64,000 nt of DNA, taken from Actinomadura viridilutea (lineage in GTDB: Bacteria > Actinomycetota > Actinomycetes > Streptosporangiales > Streptosporangiaceae). Every line of letters begins with the position of its first letter. The stretch's first letter is position 1. A model generated the notes under the pieces. The model was not told the origin of the DNA. It searched no databases and saw nothing but the letters and a program-made list of their open reading frames with translations. The DNA is taken from NCBI GenBank assembly GCA_003001795.1, contig PVNI01000009.1, positions 186,001 to 250,000 of the forward strand, in the 5' to 3' direction. The translations under genes and the position numbers were made by a program. Below, one piece after another: positions 17,197 to 26,251 of this stretch.

Positions 17197-17243
17197 CCCT
17201 GCCGTTTCTGACGCTGCCGTTTCTAACGCTGCCGTTCCTGACC
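17184..17243. repeat. 15-bp direct repeat, four copies, across the nur stop codon
   Basis: Unit CTGCCGTTyCTGACs repeated four times head to tail, the first copy including the end of nur and its stop codon. A fifth degenerate copy (CTGCCGCTCCCGTCC) follows. Confidence 0.85.
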
Positions 17244-17327
17244 CTGCCGCTCCCGTCCTCCGCCGTGCCGCCCCCGAACGGGGGTTCCCAGGAGTTCATG
17301 GAATCCGGCGGGAAATAGGCTGGAGGC

Positions 17328-18320
17328 ATGGAGAGCCCGCTGTTGAAGCTGCCCGGGGCCGTCGCCGCCGACGCGCCCGACGAGGGGATCGCCGCGCACT
17401 ACGGCGAGCCGACGCAGGAGCAACGCGCCCTGGAGGCGGGCAGGGCGTTCGTCGACCGCGGCAACCGGGGCGTCGTGCGCGTGTCCGGGCCGGACCGGCT
17501 GAGCTGGCTGCACAGCCTGACCAGCCAGCACCTGCAGGACCTCAAGCCGTTCGAGCCGACCGAGGCGCTGCTGCTGAGCCCGCAGGGCCACATCGAGCAC
17601 CACATGCAGCTGGTGGACGACGGCGAGGCGGTGTGGATGCACGTCGAGCCGGGCACGGCTCCCGCGCTGGCGGAGTTCCTCGACAAGATGCGCTTCATGC
17701 TGCGCGTCGAGGTGGCCGACGTCAGCGACGCCTACGCGGTGGTCACCACCGGGCGCGAGCCCGAACCGGGGGCGCTCGCCATGCCCGACGTCGTCGGCAC
17801 CGCGCAGATCGTCCCGCGGGACGCCCTGGCGGCGTTCCCCGAGTCCGAACGCCCGGCGGGCATCTGGGCGTACGAGGCGCTGCGGATCGCCGCGCACCGC
17901 CCCCGCCTGGGGCTGGACACCGACCACCGCTCCATCCCCCATGAGATGGGCTGGATCGAGGCGGCCGTGCACCTCGACAAGGGCTGCTACCGCGGTCAGG
18001 AGACCGTGGCCCGCGTGCACAACCTGGGGCGTCCGCCGCGCCGCCTGGTGTTCCTGCACCTGGACGGCAGCGTCGACCGGCTGCCCGCGCACGGCGACCC
18101 GGTGGAGATCCCCGGCGGGCGCACGGTCGGCTTCGTCGGATCGGCGGCGCGGCACCACGAGCTCGGACCGATCGCGCTGGCGCTGGTCAAGCGGAACGTC
18201 CCGGTGGACGCCGAGCTGCTCGCCGGCGGGGTGGCCGCGAGCCAGGAGGTCGTCGTGTCGCCGGACACGGGCGCGAACGCGAAGATCGATTTTCCCCGGC
18301 ACGCCGCACGCCGGGCATGA
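17328..18320 (+). CDS. ygfZ: YgfZ/GcvT-domain folate-binding protein
   Basis: A 330-residue protein of the YgfZ family. The diagnostic KGCYRGQE motif is present (about residue 222), with the folate-binding fold upstream (GVVRVSGPDRLSWLHSLTSQ). YgfZ proteins use tetrahydrofolate in the assembly or repair of Fe-S clusters; they are not the glycine-cleavage T-protein although often labelled so. Leaderless: TAGGCT at 17316-17321 ends six bases before the ATG. Confidence 0.92.
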   Translation: MESPLLKLPGAVAADAPDEGIAAHYGEPTQEQRALEAGRAFVDRGNRGVVRVSGPDRLSWLHSLTSQHLQDLKPFEPTEALLLSPQGHIEHHMQLVDDGEAVWMHVEPGTAPALAEFLDKMRFMLRVEVADVSDAYAVVTTGREPEPGALAMPDVVGTAQIVPRDALAAFPESERPAGIWAYEALRIAAHRPRLGLDTDHRSIPHEMGWIEAAVHLDKGCYRGQETVARVHNLGRPPRRLVFLHLDGSVDRLPAHGDPVEIPGGRTVGFVGSAARHHELGPIALALVKRNVPVDAELLAGGVAASQEVVVSPDTGANAKIDFPRHAARRA

Positions 18321-18338
18321 TCTTCCGCGCCTCCGGGC

Positions 18339-18362
18339 AGATTCGTCTGTCGTAGACGATCT
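18339..18362. promoter_or_regulatory. Dyad resembling the MarR/MFS operator at 39451
   Basis: AGATTCGTC and GACGATCT flank seven bases. The arms match the inner arms (AGATCGTC/GACGATCT) of the large dyad beside the MarR gene at 39506, apart from one inserted T. It lies just ahead of the membrane protein gene at 18383 and could also act as a terminator for ygfZ. Confidence 0.35.
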
Positions 18363-18382
18363 TGTCAGGGGGGTCCCGGCCG

Positions 18383-18886
18383 ATGGTCGTGCACCGGAAC
18401 GAGCAGGGAGCGCCGCGCGTCCGCAAGGGCGCGGCCGGACGGCGGCGCCGGCGCCGGCGCGAGTCCGCGCTGGTGTGGTGGGGCGTGTTCGCCGCCCTGG
18501 CGGCGGCCGCGGCGTGGTGGCGGTCCTGGCGGCTGGCGCTGCTGGCCCTGCTGCTGTGGTGCCTGTACGAGCTGGTGCTGGTGCCCACGGTCTGCCGGGT
18601 CGCGACGCGCAAGGGGCTGTCCTGCCGTGAGCCGGCGCGCGGCCGCCTGTTCGCCTGCACGCCCCGCCACCAGGAGGTCAAGAACGACGCGCTGTGGCGC
18701 CTGGTGGGCCTGCGCAACCCCGCGCGCCGCCCGTCCGCGCCGGACCCGAACCGGGAGACCGGCGTGCTGGTGGTGTCCCCGGCCGTGCGCGGACGGCTCG
18801 GCCAGGCCGACCGCGCGCTGATCCTGCTGGCCGCCGCGGGCACCCTGGTCACGATCGCCGGGATGGTCTACGGCTTCGACCTGTGA
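18383..18886 (+). CDS. Hypothetical membrane protein
   Basis: 167 residues from ATG 18383, favoured over the upstream TTG at 18362 because a G-rich site lies about ten bases before it. A basic, Arg-rich cytoplasmic start is followed by two close membrane segments (about 31-70), a hydrophilic middle with two cysteines, and a final membrane helix (ALILLAAAGTLVTIAGMVYG). I do not recognise the family. The gene ends in a run of tandem repeats. Confidence 0.65.
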   Translation: MVVHRNEQGAPRVRKGAAGRRRRRRRESALVWWGVFAALAAAAAWWRSWRLALLALLLWCLYELVLVPTVCRVATRKGLSCREPARGRLFACTPRHQEVKNDALWRLVGLRNPARRPSAPDPNRETGVLVVSPAVRGRLGQADRALILLAAAGTLVTIAGMVYGFDL

Positions 18887-18888
18887 CG

Positions 18889-18966
18889 CCCGGCAGACCC
18901 GTGACCCTCGGCAGACCTGTGACCCCCGGTAGATCTGTGACCCCCGGCAGACCTGTGACACCCGGC
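18889..18966. repeat. 18-bp direct repeat, four copies, just after a stop codon
   Basis: Unit CCCGGCAGACCTGTGACC with few substitutions, repeated four times from three bases after the stop of the membrane protein gene, then a partial fifth. Confidence 0.85.
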
Positions 18967-18991
18967 CTGCGACGCCGGGAGGACGGCGGGC

Positions 18992-19417
18992 TCAGACCTC
19001 CAGGATCAGGGTGACCGGGCCGTCGTTGACCAGCGCCACCTTCATGTCGGCGCCGAACACCCCGGTCTCGACCTTGGCGCCGAGCGCGCGCAGCTCGGCG
19101 ACGACCGCGTCCACCAGCGGCTCGGCGACCGGGCCGGGCGCGGCCGCGCTCCACGACGGGCGCCGCCCCTTGCGCGCGTCCCCGTACAGCGTGAACTGGC
19201 TGACCACCAGCAGCGGCGCGCCCACGTCGGAGCAGGACTTCTCCTCGGGCAGGATGCGCAGCCCCCACAGCTTGGCGGCCAACTTGCGGGCCTGCTCCGG
19301 CGTGTCGTCGTGCGTCACCCCGACCAGCACCAGCAGCCCCGGCCCGTCGATCGCGCCGACCACGCGGCCGTCCACCGTCACGGAGGCCTGGCTCACCCTC
19401 TGGACTACAGCCCTCAT
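18992..19417 (-). CDS. dtd: D-aminoacyl-tRNA deacylase
   Basis: 141 residues starting [17 protein letters not shown]. Both cross-subunit active-site motifs are present: [10 protein letters not shown] (the family's SQFTL) and VNDGPVT (the family's NxGPVT). Dtd is a homodimer that hydrolyses D-amino acids from mischarged tRNA. The ATG at 19417 is the canonical start; upstream in-frame codons would add a non-conserved decapeptide. It is divergent from the BKACE gene with only 20 bases between starts. Confidence 0.95.
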   Translation of the reverse strand: MRAVVQRVSQASVTVDGRVVGAIDGPGLLVLVGVTHDDTPEQARKLAAKLWGLRILPEEKSCSDVGAPLLVVSQFTLYGDARKGRRPSWSAAAPGPVAEPLVDAVVAELRALGAKVETGVFGADMKVALVNDGPVTLILEV

Positions 19418-19437
19418 GGCCATGCATTCTGCCTGGC

Positions 19438-20265
19438 ATGGGAGCAAAGACGCTCATCACGGTGGCGCCGACCGGGGCCGAGTCCGCCAAGGCGGACGTC
19501 CCGGCGCTGCCGGTGACCCTCGACGAACTCGTCCAGACGGCCAAGGAGTGCCAGGCCGCCGGGGCGGCGGTGATCCACGTGCACATCCGGGACGACGACG
19601 CCCGGCCCACGCTCGACCTCGCCCGGCTGCGGGACACGGTGCGGGCCCTGCGGGAGAGCACGGACCTGGTCGTCCAGCTGTCCACGGGGGGCGCGGTCAC
19701 CGACTCGTACGAGGACCGGCTGCGCGTCCTGGAGGCGGAGCCGGACGCCTGCTCGCTGACCTGCGGCACGGTCAACTTCGGCGACGAGGTGTTCATGAAC
19801 CCGTGGCCGTTCATGGTCGAGCTGTACCGGCGCACCCAGGAGCTGGAGATCGTGCCGGAGTTCGAGCTGTTCGACCTCGGGCACATCGCCGCGCTGCACC
19901 GGCTGCTGGACAAGCACGGCGCCCCCTACGGCGGCCACGTCCACTGCGACCTGGTGATGGGCGTGCCGGGCGGCATGCCGGGCGACGCGCGGACGCTCGT
20001 CGCGGCCGTCGAGGCGTTGCCGGAAGGTGCGACCTGGTCGGCGACCGGCGTGGGCCGCACCACGCTGCCCGTGATGTACGCGGCGCTGTCGGCGGGCGGC
20101 CACCTGCGCGTCGGCATGGAGGACACGCTGACCTTCGCCAAGGGGCGTCCGGTCGCCTCCAACGCCCAGCTCGTGGAACGCGCCGCGACCCTGGCCGACA
20201 TCGCCCAGCGTCCCGCCATGTCGGCCGCGGAGGCCCGCGCCTTCCTCGGCGTCAAGGCCCGCTGA
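19438..20265 (+). CDS. Beta-keto acid cleavage enzyme (BKACE family)
   Basis: A 275-residue TIM-barrel protein of the 3-keto-5-aminohexanoate cleavage family (DUF849). Zinc-binding motifs HVHIRD (near 47) and GGHVHCD (near 165) are both present, as is a catalytic-loop pattern [14 protein letters not shown]. These enzymes cleave beta-keto acids using acetyl-CoA. The natural substrate here cannot be assigned. Confidence 0.85.
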   Translation: MGAKTLITVAPTGAESAKADVPALPVTLDELVQTAKECQAAGAAVIHVHIRDDDARPTLDLARLRDTVRALRESTDLVVQLSTGGAVTDSYEDRLRVLEAEPDACSLTCGTVNFGDEVFMNPWPFMVELYRRTQELEIVPEFELFDLGHIAALHRLLDKHGAPYGGHVHCDLVMGVPGGMPGDARTLVAAVEALPEGATWSATGVGRTTLPVMYAALSAGGHLRVGMEDTLTFAKGRPVASNAQLVERAATLADIAQRPAMSAAEARAFLGVKAR

Positions 20266-20332
20266 CCGGCCGCCGTCCGCGCCCCCCTATCCTTGGTCCG
20301 TTTGGTCTGTTTCGTCGGGATAGTTCTGGTGT

Positions 20333-21328
20333 GTGGGGGGCGCGGTGGAGACCCATCCGGTGCTGGTGGAAGTGGAACGTTCCGGGTTCGTGGAGTCGCG
20401 GCACCGCGGATCGGCGGTGGGGCTGGCCGCCGACGGGGCGGTGCGGGTGCGCGCGGGCGAACCCGACGTCCCGATCTTCCCCCGGTCGGCGAACAAGCCG
20501 ATGCAGGCGGCAGCCATGCTGCGCGCCGGGCTGGACCTGGACGGCGAACTGCTGGCGCTGGCCGCGGGCAGCCACTCGGGTGAGGACTTCCATGTCGAGG
20601 GCGCCCGCGCGATCCTCGCCGGGGCGGGGCTCGACGAGGAGGCGCTGCGCTGCCCGGCCTCCTGGCCGATGGAGCAGCGCGTCGCCCTGGAGGTCGCGCG
20701 GTCCGGAGGCGACCGGTCGCGGCTGCGGATGAACTGCTCCGGCAAGCACGCGGCCATGCTCGCGACGTGCGTCGCGGCGGGCTGGCCCACCGAGTCCTAC
20801 CTGGACCCCGCGCATCCGCTGCAGACCGCGGTGCGCGCCGCGCTCGAGGAGCTGACCGGGGAGAAGGCCGCCGCCGTCGGCGTCGACGGGTGCGGCGCCC
20901 CGCTGTTCGCCGTGTCCGCGACCGGGGTGGCGCGGGCGTTCCGCGCGCTGGTGCTGGCCGCGCCCGGCACCCCGGAGCGGCGCGTCGCCGACGCGATGCG
21001 GGCGCACCCGCAGTGGACCTCGGGGACGCGGCGCGAGGAGCGGCGCCTCATGGAAGCGGTCCCCGGGCTGCTGGTCAAGTGCGGCGCCGAGGGCGTGGAC
21101 GCGTTCGCCGCCGCGGACGGACGGGCCGGCGCCGTCAAGATCGACGACGGGGCGATGCGGGCGCGCACCCCCGTCACCGTCGCGCTGCTGCGGGCGCTGG
21201 GCGTCGACGCGTCGCCCGGCGTGGACGCGGCCGTCCTGGACGAGCTGGCGGCGGCGCCGCTGGACGGCGGGGAACGGCGCGTGGGCGACGTCCGCCCCGC
21301 CGCGGACCTGTTCGCCGCGGCGCGCTGA
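20333..21328 (+). CDS. Asparaginase II-like family protein
   Basis: A 331-residue protein of the Asparaginase_II family. The N-terminus is VLVEVERSGFVESRHRGSAV, the FPRSANKPMQAAAM segment contains the conserved Ser-Lys region, and MNCSGKHAAMLATC is the family signature. Predicted L-asparaginase activity is by homology. GTG 20333 is used, but GTG 20345 is possible. ATAGTTC just upstream could be the -10 element. Confidence 0.8.
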   Translation: MGGAVETHPVLVEVERSGFVESRHRGSAVGLAADGAVRVRAGEPDVPIFPRSANKPMQAAAMLRAGLDLDGELLALAAGSHSGEDFHVEGARAILAGAGLDEEALRCPASWPMEQRVALEVARSGGDRSRLRMNCSGKHAAMLATCVAAGWPTESYLDPAHPLQTAVRAALEELTGEKAAAVGVDGCGAPLFAVSATGVARAFRALVLAAPGTPERRVADAMRAHPQWTSGTRREERRLMEAVPGLLVKCGAEGVDAFAAADGRAGAVKIDDGAMRARTPVTVALLRALGVDASPGVDAAVLDELAAAPLDGGERRVGDVRPAADLFAAAR

Positions 21329-21352
21329 CCCGAACCCCGGCGGGCGGCGGCG

Positions 21353-21739
21353 TCAGCCGGACGGCTTGTCGCCGCCGTGCCGGACCGGCTCGGCTTTCTC
21401 GGCCGTGCCCTTCCAGGCCTTCGGCCGCTCGGCCGCGCCGCCCTCGCCGGGCGGGACGGGCCGCGTCTCGGGCTTCTCCGGCGCCGGATACAGGTCCAAC
21501 GGGAACTTCATGTCCCGGAGATGATGCGCGTACATCCCCGGCCAGTAGTGATAGGCGCCGCCCTCGACCGGCCCCCAGTGCGGGGACTGGTCGTGCCTGC
21601 GGTCCGGGTGGATCTTCCTGGACGAGGCGAGGATCGTCATCGTCACCCACGCGAGGATGCCGATGACCAGGACCGCCGGGCCGATCCAGAGCGCGATCTC
21701 CGAGCCGATGCGGACGGCGGCCACGGGCAGGACCACCAC
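21353..21739 (-). CDS. Hypothetical single-pass membrane protein
   Basis: 128 residues starting at a GTG that follows GGGAGGTG by about seven bases. One membrane segment (IALWIGPAVLVIGILAWVTM, about 14-33) is followed by a hydrophilic tail with HWGPVEGGAYHYWPGMYAHH and a Pro/Lys-rich end. The Tyr/His/Trp-rich stretch is distinctive but I cannot name a family. It is a separate transcript from the MFS gene upstream on the same strand. Confidence 0.65.
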   Translation of the reverse strand: MVVLPVAAVRIGSEIALWIGPAVLVIGILAWVTMTILASSRKIHPDRRHDQSPHWGPVEGGAYHYWPGMYAHHLRDMKFPLDLYPAPEKPETRPVPPGEGGAAERPKAWKGTAEKAEPVRHGGDKPSG

Positions 21740-21825
21740 GTCTCTCACCTCCCGAACGCAGAACGTCCGAGAATGGGCGATACCCGCCTGAGCAGCGGAT
21801 ACTCCCATCGTAGGTCGCCGGCGGG

Positions 21826-23058
21826 TCAGTGCGTCCGCGTCGGCGCCGCGCATTCCGGCTCGGGCGGCGTCGGCGCGCCCACGGTGCGGTCGCGGCCGGC
21901 GGCCCAGCCGGGCACCGCCAGCGCGGCGGTCACCGCCAGCACCGCGGTCATCGGGACGTCCCAGCCGCCGGTGGCGTCGTGCAGCGCGCCGAGCAGCAGC
22001 GGGCCCAGCGCCGCGATCACGTATCCGACGCCCTGGGCCATGCCCGACAGCTGCGCGGCCGCCTGGGCGTCGTGCGCCCGCAGGCCGAGCAGCGCCAGCG
22101 CGGTGGCGAACAGGGCGCCCTGCGCGAGGCCGAGCACGACCGCCCACAGCCACACCGTCGCGAGCGGCGCCCAGGCGATCCCGGCGAACCCGGCCAGGCA
22201 CAGCGCGACGGACACCACGACGATCGGCCGCTGGTCGGCGAAGCGGCGGGCCAGCGCGGGCACCGCCAGCGCGCCGACCGCCTGGATCATGGCGGTGAGC
22301 CCCAGCGCGTATCCGGCGGACGTCTCGGGCATGCCCCGGTCCTGGCAGATGGTCGGCAGCCAGCCGAGCACGACGTACGCCAGCAGGGACTGCAGGCCCA
22401 TGAACGCCGTGACCTGCCAGGCCAGCCCCGAGCGCCACACCCGGGCGGCCATCCGGCGCGACGACCCGCCCGCGGGGACGGGCCCGCCGGGCGCGCCGCG
22501 GCGGGCGCGCGGCAGCCAGCACAGCCCGGCCAGCGCCGCCGGGACCGCCAGCAGGGCGAGCGGCAGCCGCCACGTCGCGTCCAGCGCCCGCTGGACGGGC
22601 ACCACGACCCCGGACGACAGCGACGCCCCGCCGCAGATCGCCACCGTGTAGATCGCGGTGACCAGGGGGATCCGGCCGGGATGGTCGCGCTTGATGATCG
22701 CGGGCACCGCGACGTTGCCGATGCTGATGGCGATCCCGGCGACCAGCGATCCGGCGAACAGCGCCGGCGTGACCGGCACCAGCCGCAGCAGCAGGCCCGC
22801 CACCAGCAGGCCCATGGCGGCCACGAGCAGCGTCTCGCCGCGCGGGGCGCGCCGCAGGAACGCCGCGAGCAGCCCGTAGGCGCCGAAGAACGCCAGCGGC
22901 AGCGTGGTCAGCGCGCCCGCCGCGGTGCCGGACAGGCCGAGGTCGTCGCGGATCTCGGTGAGCAGCGGCCCGACCGCGGCGACGGCGGGCCGCAGGTTGA
23001 GCGCGACCAGGACGATCAGCAGGACCTGGACGGCGGCCGTCCCGCGCCGCCCGCTCAC
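21826..23058 (-). CDS. MFS transporter, CynX/NimT type
   Basis: A 410-residue, about 12-segment major facilitator with the CynX-like N-terminus ALNLRPAVAAVGPLLTEIRDDLGLS and AYGLLAAFLRRAPR in the loop 2-3 region. Relatives export or import cyanate, nitroimidazoles or other small anions; the substrate is unknown. The GTG start at 23058 overlaps the stop of the FadR-type gene (GTGA), so the two are translationally coupled and probably co-regulated. Confidence 0.88.
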   Translation of the reverse strand: MSGRRGTAAVQVLLIVLVALNLRPAVAAVGPLLTEIRDDLGLSGTAAGALTTLPLAFFGAYGLLAAFLRRAPRGETLLVAAMGLLVAGLLLRLVPVTPALFAGSLVAGIAISIGNVAVPAIIKRDHPGRIPLVTAIYTVAICGGASLSSGVVVPVQRALDATWRLPLALLAVPAALAGLCWLPRARRGAPGGPVPAGGSSRRMAARVWRSGLAWQVTAFMGLQSLLAYVVLGWLPTICQDRGMPETSAGYALGLTAMIQAVGALAVPALARRFADQRPIVVVSVALCLAGFAGIAWAPLATVWLWAVVLGLAQGALFATALALLGLRAHDAQAAAQLSGMAQGVGYVIAALGPLLLGALHDATGGWDVPMTAVLAVTAALAVPGWAAGRDRTVGAPTPPEPECAAPTRTH

Positions 23059-23780
23059 GCCCCGGCCCCCGCGGCGCTCTCGGGCCGGCCCTCCGCGGCC
23101 TCGGCCGCCAGCAGGGCCGACACCGCGGCCAGCGTCGGTTCGATCACCGCGGCGGCGGCGCGGGCGGCGGCGTCCGGGTCCCCGGCGGCGACCGCGTCCA
23201 GGACGGCCCGGTGCCGGGCGGGCCCGGCCTCGGGGATGCGGTGGTCCAAGCGGATCGCGCTCAGCGACTCGCGCAGCCGCCCGATGAAGTACCGGCACGC
23301 CTCGACGAGCACCGGGTTCCCGGAGGCCTCGGCGACGCCGAGGTGGAAGCGGGAGTCGGCGGCGCCGAACTCGTCGGCGTCCTCGGCCGCGTCCCGGGCC
23401 GCCAGCAGCTCCTCCAGCCGCGCCAGGTCCGCCTCGGTGCGGCGGAGCGCGGCCAGCCGCGCCGCCTGCACGTCGTGGGCGAGCTGCACCTCGAACACGT
23501 CGCGCAGCGCGGCGGTCTGGACGCGGCGCAGCAGCGGGCGCGGGTCGGCGCAGCTGCGCACGTACGTGCCGTCGCCGCGCCGCACCTCCAGCACGCCGAC
23601 GTGCGCCAGCGCCCGGATCGCCTCGCGCACCGCCGGGCGGCTCACGCCCAGCCGCGCCGCCAGGTCCAGCTCGCCGGGGATGCGCTCGCCCACCCGCCAG
23701 GCGCCGCCGCTGACCTCGGCCTGGATCCGGTCGACCACCGCCTCCACGGTCGACCCCCGGGCCACGGGACTCAGGGCCAC
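23055..23780 (-). CDS. FadR/GntR-family transcriptional regulator
   Basis: 241 residues. The winged helix carries ERIPGELDLAARLGVSRPAVREAIRAL, and an all-helical FCD ligand domain follows with the metal-binding Asp/His pattern (DSRFHLGVAEASGNPVL, ARHRAVLDAV). The ATG at 23810 opens the frame, but GTG 23780 is better: AAAGGAG lies six bases before it, and the 31-bp operator-like dyad then sits upstream of the gene instead of inside it. It probably autoregulates and controls the coupled MFS gene. Confidence 0.88.
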   Translation of the reverse strand: MALSPVARGSTVEAVVDRIQAEVSGGAWRVGERIPGELDLAARLGVSRPAVREAIRALAHVGVLEVRRGDGTYVRSCADPRPLLRRVQTAALRDVFEVQLAHDVQAARLAALRRTEADLARLEELLAARDAAEDADEFGAADSRFHLGVAEASGNPVLVEACRYFIGRLRESLSAIRLDHRIPEAGPARHRAVLDAVAAGDPDAAARAAAAVIEPTLAAVSALLAAEAAEGRPESAAGAGA

Positions 23781-23789
23781 GGAACGCTC

Positions 23790-23820
23790 CTTTCGCAAGA
23801 TGTCAGACATCCTACGAAAG
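23790..23820. promoter_or_regulatory. 31-bp dyad, probable FadR-type operator
   Basis: Nested palindrome: core ATGTCAGACAT (fits TGTCnGACA-type FadR sites), with outer arms CTTTCG and CGAAAG spaced symmetrically by three bases beyond GATGTC and GACATC. It lies ten bases upstream of the regulator's start. Confidence 0.6.
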
Positions 23821-23840
23821 AAGATCGCCGTCCGCCCGGC

Positions 23841-23902
23841 GGTGTCAGCCGGTGATGTCAGCCGGTGATGTCGGCCGGTGATGTCGGCCGTTGATCTCGT
23901 GC
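23841..23902. repeat. 13-bp direct repeat, about four copies
   Basis: Unit GGTGATGTCrGCC repeated three times, with degenerate copies at both ends (GGTGTCAGCC and GTTGATCTCGTGC). Confidence 0.8.
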
Positions 23903-23916
23903 GTTGACGTCGTGCG

Positions 23917-24035
23917 GCGGCGTCGGCGGGGTCAGCTCTTGCGCTCGGCCTCGTCCCCCGGCATGGGGAACAGCGTCCAGGGCTGGGCGCTGTCGCGGCG
24001 TCGGCGGGGTCAGCTCTTGCGCTCGGCCTCGTCCC
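23917..24035. repeat. 41-bp direct duplication containing a gene 3' end
   Basis: Bases 23917-23957 and 23995-24035 are identical. The second copy includes the stop codon and last codons (DEAERKS) of the small membrane gene at 24010. The first copy carries the same C-terminal codons and stop in an orphan frame. Confidence 0.85.
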
Positions 24036-24255
24036 GGCGCGTCCGCTGCGCGGGACTGCCCTCGATCATGCCGCCCGTCACCGCTCCGCGGTGCGGGGCG
24101 CCGCCGCGCATGCGGTCGATGCGGACCCGCTTGCGCTGCGCGTACCACAACAGCAGCAGCCACGCGACCAGGGCCATCGCGATGAGGATCGGCCCCAACA
24201 GCTGCCAGAAGTTGTCGCCCAGCGGATAATTCCCGGCCACCACCACGACGCTCAT
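24010..24255 (-). CDS. Small hypothetical membrane protein
   Basis: 81 residues: MSVVVVAGNYPLGDNFWQLL, a membrane segment (GPILIAMALVAWLLLLWYAQ, 21-40), and a basic tail ending RRDEAERKS. It lies 74 bases after the DUF2207 gene on the same strand and is probably co-transcribed. No family is recognised. Its 3' end is duplicated downstream. Confidence 0.6.
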   Translation of the reverse strand: MSVVVVAGNYPLGDNFWQLLGPILIAMALVAWLLLLWYAQRKRVRIDRMRGGAPHRGAVTGGMIEGSPAQRTRRDEAERKS

Positions 24256-24329
24256 GCCTCCTCGCCGAGCCCCTACCCGACGGGAGGATTCCAACCGCGG
24301 CGTCGCGGGCGACCGGACGAGACGGCCGC

Positions 24330-26117
24330 TCAGCCGCCGGAGTCCGCCATCGCCCCGCGCAGCCCCCGGGACTGCGAGATCGCCCCGGACGTCGTCAGCG
24401 TGAACAGCCGCATCGACTCGGCGAACCCGGACAGGTCCCACTCGGCCGGGCCCTCGTACCAGGAGAGGTTGTCGGCGCCCTCCCCGCGTTCCCCCGCGTC
24501 CTCGACCGTCTTGGCCCACGGGCCGACCACGTCGAACACCACCGCGTACGGCAGGAACCGGGAGAACAGCGCGATGCGTTCGCGCGACCCGAGCCGCGCC
24601 CCGGTGTCCTCGGGCAGCTCCCCGCGTTCCAGGAAGGCGCGGAACCCGATCGTGTGCGCCAGCACCGTCGCGCCGCGCGCGGTCTTGGCGGGCATGTACT
24701 GCCCGCCGTAGGCCAGCGCCGCCCCCGCGATGATCACCGCGAGCCCGGCCAGCGCGAACTCGGTGAACAGCGCCAGCGCCACGGTGCCCGCCACGCCGAG
24801 CACCGTCAGCGCCATCCCCGCGATCGTCCAGCGCGACCGCACCGCGTCCGGGCGCCGCGCGAACCAGCCCTGCTCCACCACGTCGTCGTACATCGCGCTG
24901 CGCACCCGCGCCAGGTCCCGGGCGAACGTGCCGCCGAGCTCCGTCAGCCGGACGCTGTCGCGCGCGCTCCCGTCCGGGGCGGTGAACAGCGCCTCCAGCA
25001 GGATGCGCTCGTAGCGCAGCAGGTCGTCGGACGGGGCGTCCATGCGGCGCAGCGTCCAGTCCAGGCGGCCGGTGGCCGCCCGATCCTGCTCCTCGATCAG
25101 CAGGTGGCCGCGCACCGCCAGGTCCACGATCGTCGCGGTCACGTCGATCACGTCGGCCTGCTCGTCGATGAGCGTGCCGATCTGGCCGGGCCGCACCCCG
25201 TCCGGCGGCTCGAACCGGTTGCCCGCCACCGGCGCGTGGTCGCCCTCGGCGGCCTTCTTCCCGACGACCCGCGCGTCCCGGCCGCGCAGCAGGTACAGCA
25301 CGACGACGCCGCCGAGCAGCAGCACCAGCAGGCCCGCCAGGGCCGACGCGGTCACCGTGTTGACCGAGAACGCGGTCGCCACGGTGTGCCGCCGCTCGTA
25401 GAACGGGCGGCCGCCGGTGCTGCCGGGCGGGTAGCCGACCACGACGGTCAGGAACTCGCCCGGCATCATCTGCTGCTGGCTGAACACGCCCTGCGTGTGC
25501 GCGTGGTTCGTGTAGAACTGCGTGCAGCCGATCGCGGCGCCGGGCGGCCCGGCGAAGCAGTTGATGTTGCGGATCATCGCGCCGCCGTCGACGGTGGTCC
25601 GCGCGTCGTCCAGCGGCACCCGCCAGCCGCCCGCCGCCGGCCAGCGCAGCTCCTCGGCGGCGCCGATCGACGCGATCGCGCCGCGCACGTCGTACTCCAG
25701 CACCACGGTGCGCCGCCCCGTCAGCGGCGCCGCGCCGGTCACCCGGACGTCGGTGCGCGTGCCGGACGTCGACACCGACACCTGGGCGGGCCCGCCGTCG
25801 GGGCTGGACGCCCGCACGTTCTCCAGCCGCCACACCCGGTCGCGGGTGAGGCTCTCGTGCTCGCGGGTCACGAACGACCGGGTGAAGCCGCGCCGTCCGG
25901 CGAACTCGTAGACGATCGTCTCCTTGGCGTGGAGCGTCCCGTCGTCGCCGACGCGCAACGCCACGTCGTCCTTGACTACCCGCTCCGACGCGGCGGCGCC
26001 GAGGGGGACGGTTCGGACGGGCGATTCCGCCGCCTGTGCGGGGCGCCCCGGAACGGCCAGGGCGACGACTGCGGCGAGGGTGAGGGAGGCGATCACCGAC
26101 CGCGAGCAACCCGACAT
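24330..26117 (-). CDS. DUF2207 membrane protein
   Basis: 595 residues. It has a signal peptide (to about 30, ending PAQAAESP), a beta-rich extracytoplasmic domain typical of DUF2207 (DDVALRVGDDGTLHAKETIV, GRRGFTRSF), and a membrane segment near 265. A cytoplasmic domain follows (IGTLIDEQADVIDVTATIVDLAVRGHL). Two further membrane helices lead to a C-terminal segment containing FSRFLPYAVVFDVV and WAKT. Function of the family is unknown. Start ATG 26117 is leaderless with TACGAT eight bases before it. It is divergent from the metallopeptidase gene. Confidence 0.85.
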   Translation of the reverse strand: MSGCSRSVIASLTLAAVVALAVPGRPAQAAESPVRTVPLGAAASERVVKDDVALRVGDDGTLHAKETIVYEFAGRRGFTRSFVTREHESLTRDRVWRLENVRASSPDGGPAQVSVSTSGTRTDVRVTGAAPLTGRRTVVLEYDVRGAIASIGAAEELRWPAAGGWRVPLDDARTTVDGGAMIRNINCFAGPPGAAIGCTQFYTNHAHTQGVFSQQQMMPGEFLTVVVGYPPGSTGGRPFYERRHTVATAFSVNTVTASALAGLLVLLLGGVVVLYLLRGRDARVVGKKAAEGDHAPVAGNRFEPPDGVRPGQIGTLIDEQADVIDVTATIVDLAVRGHLLIEEQDRAATGRLDWTLRRMDAPSDDLLRYERILLEALFTAPDGSARDSVRLTELGGTFARDLARVRSAMYDDVVEQGWFARRPDAVRSRWTIAGMALTVLGVAGTVALALFTEFALAGLAVIIAGAALAYGGQYMPAKTARGATVLAHTIGFRAFLERGELPEDTGARLGSRERIALFSRFLPYAVVFDVVGPWAKTVEDAGERGEGADNLSWYEGPAEWDLSGFAESMRLFTLTTSGAISQSRGLRGAMADSGG

Positions 26118-26251
26118 GGGCGCCCATCGTAGCCGCCCGCGCCCGTCCGGCACCGATCCGTCGGATGAGGCCATACAGACCTGTCTCGTCCGGATACGCG
26201 GCCCGTGTGATCGGTCCGCCGCGATTTCGGGGTGTGGGATGATTTTGGCCT

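Noticed and set aside
17184..17243. Tandem repeats considered as a possible CRISPR array
   Set aside because: Units are directly adjacent without spacers, and no cas genes are near; the same holds for the other short arrays.
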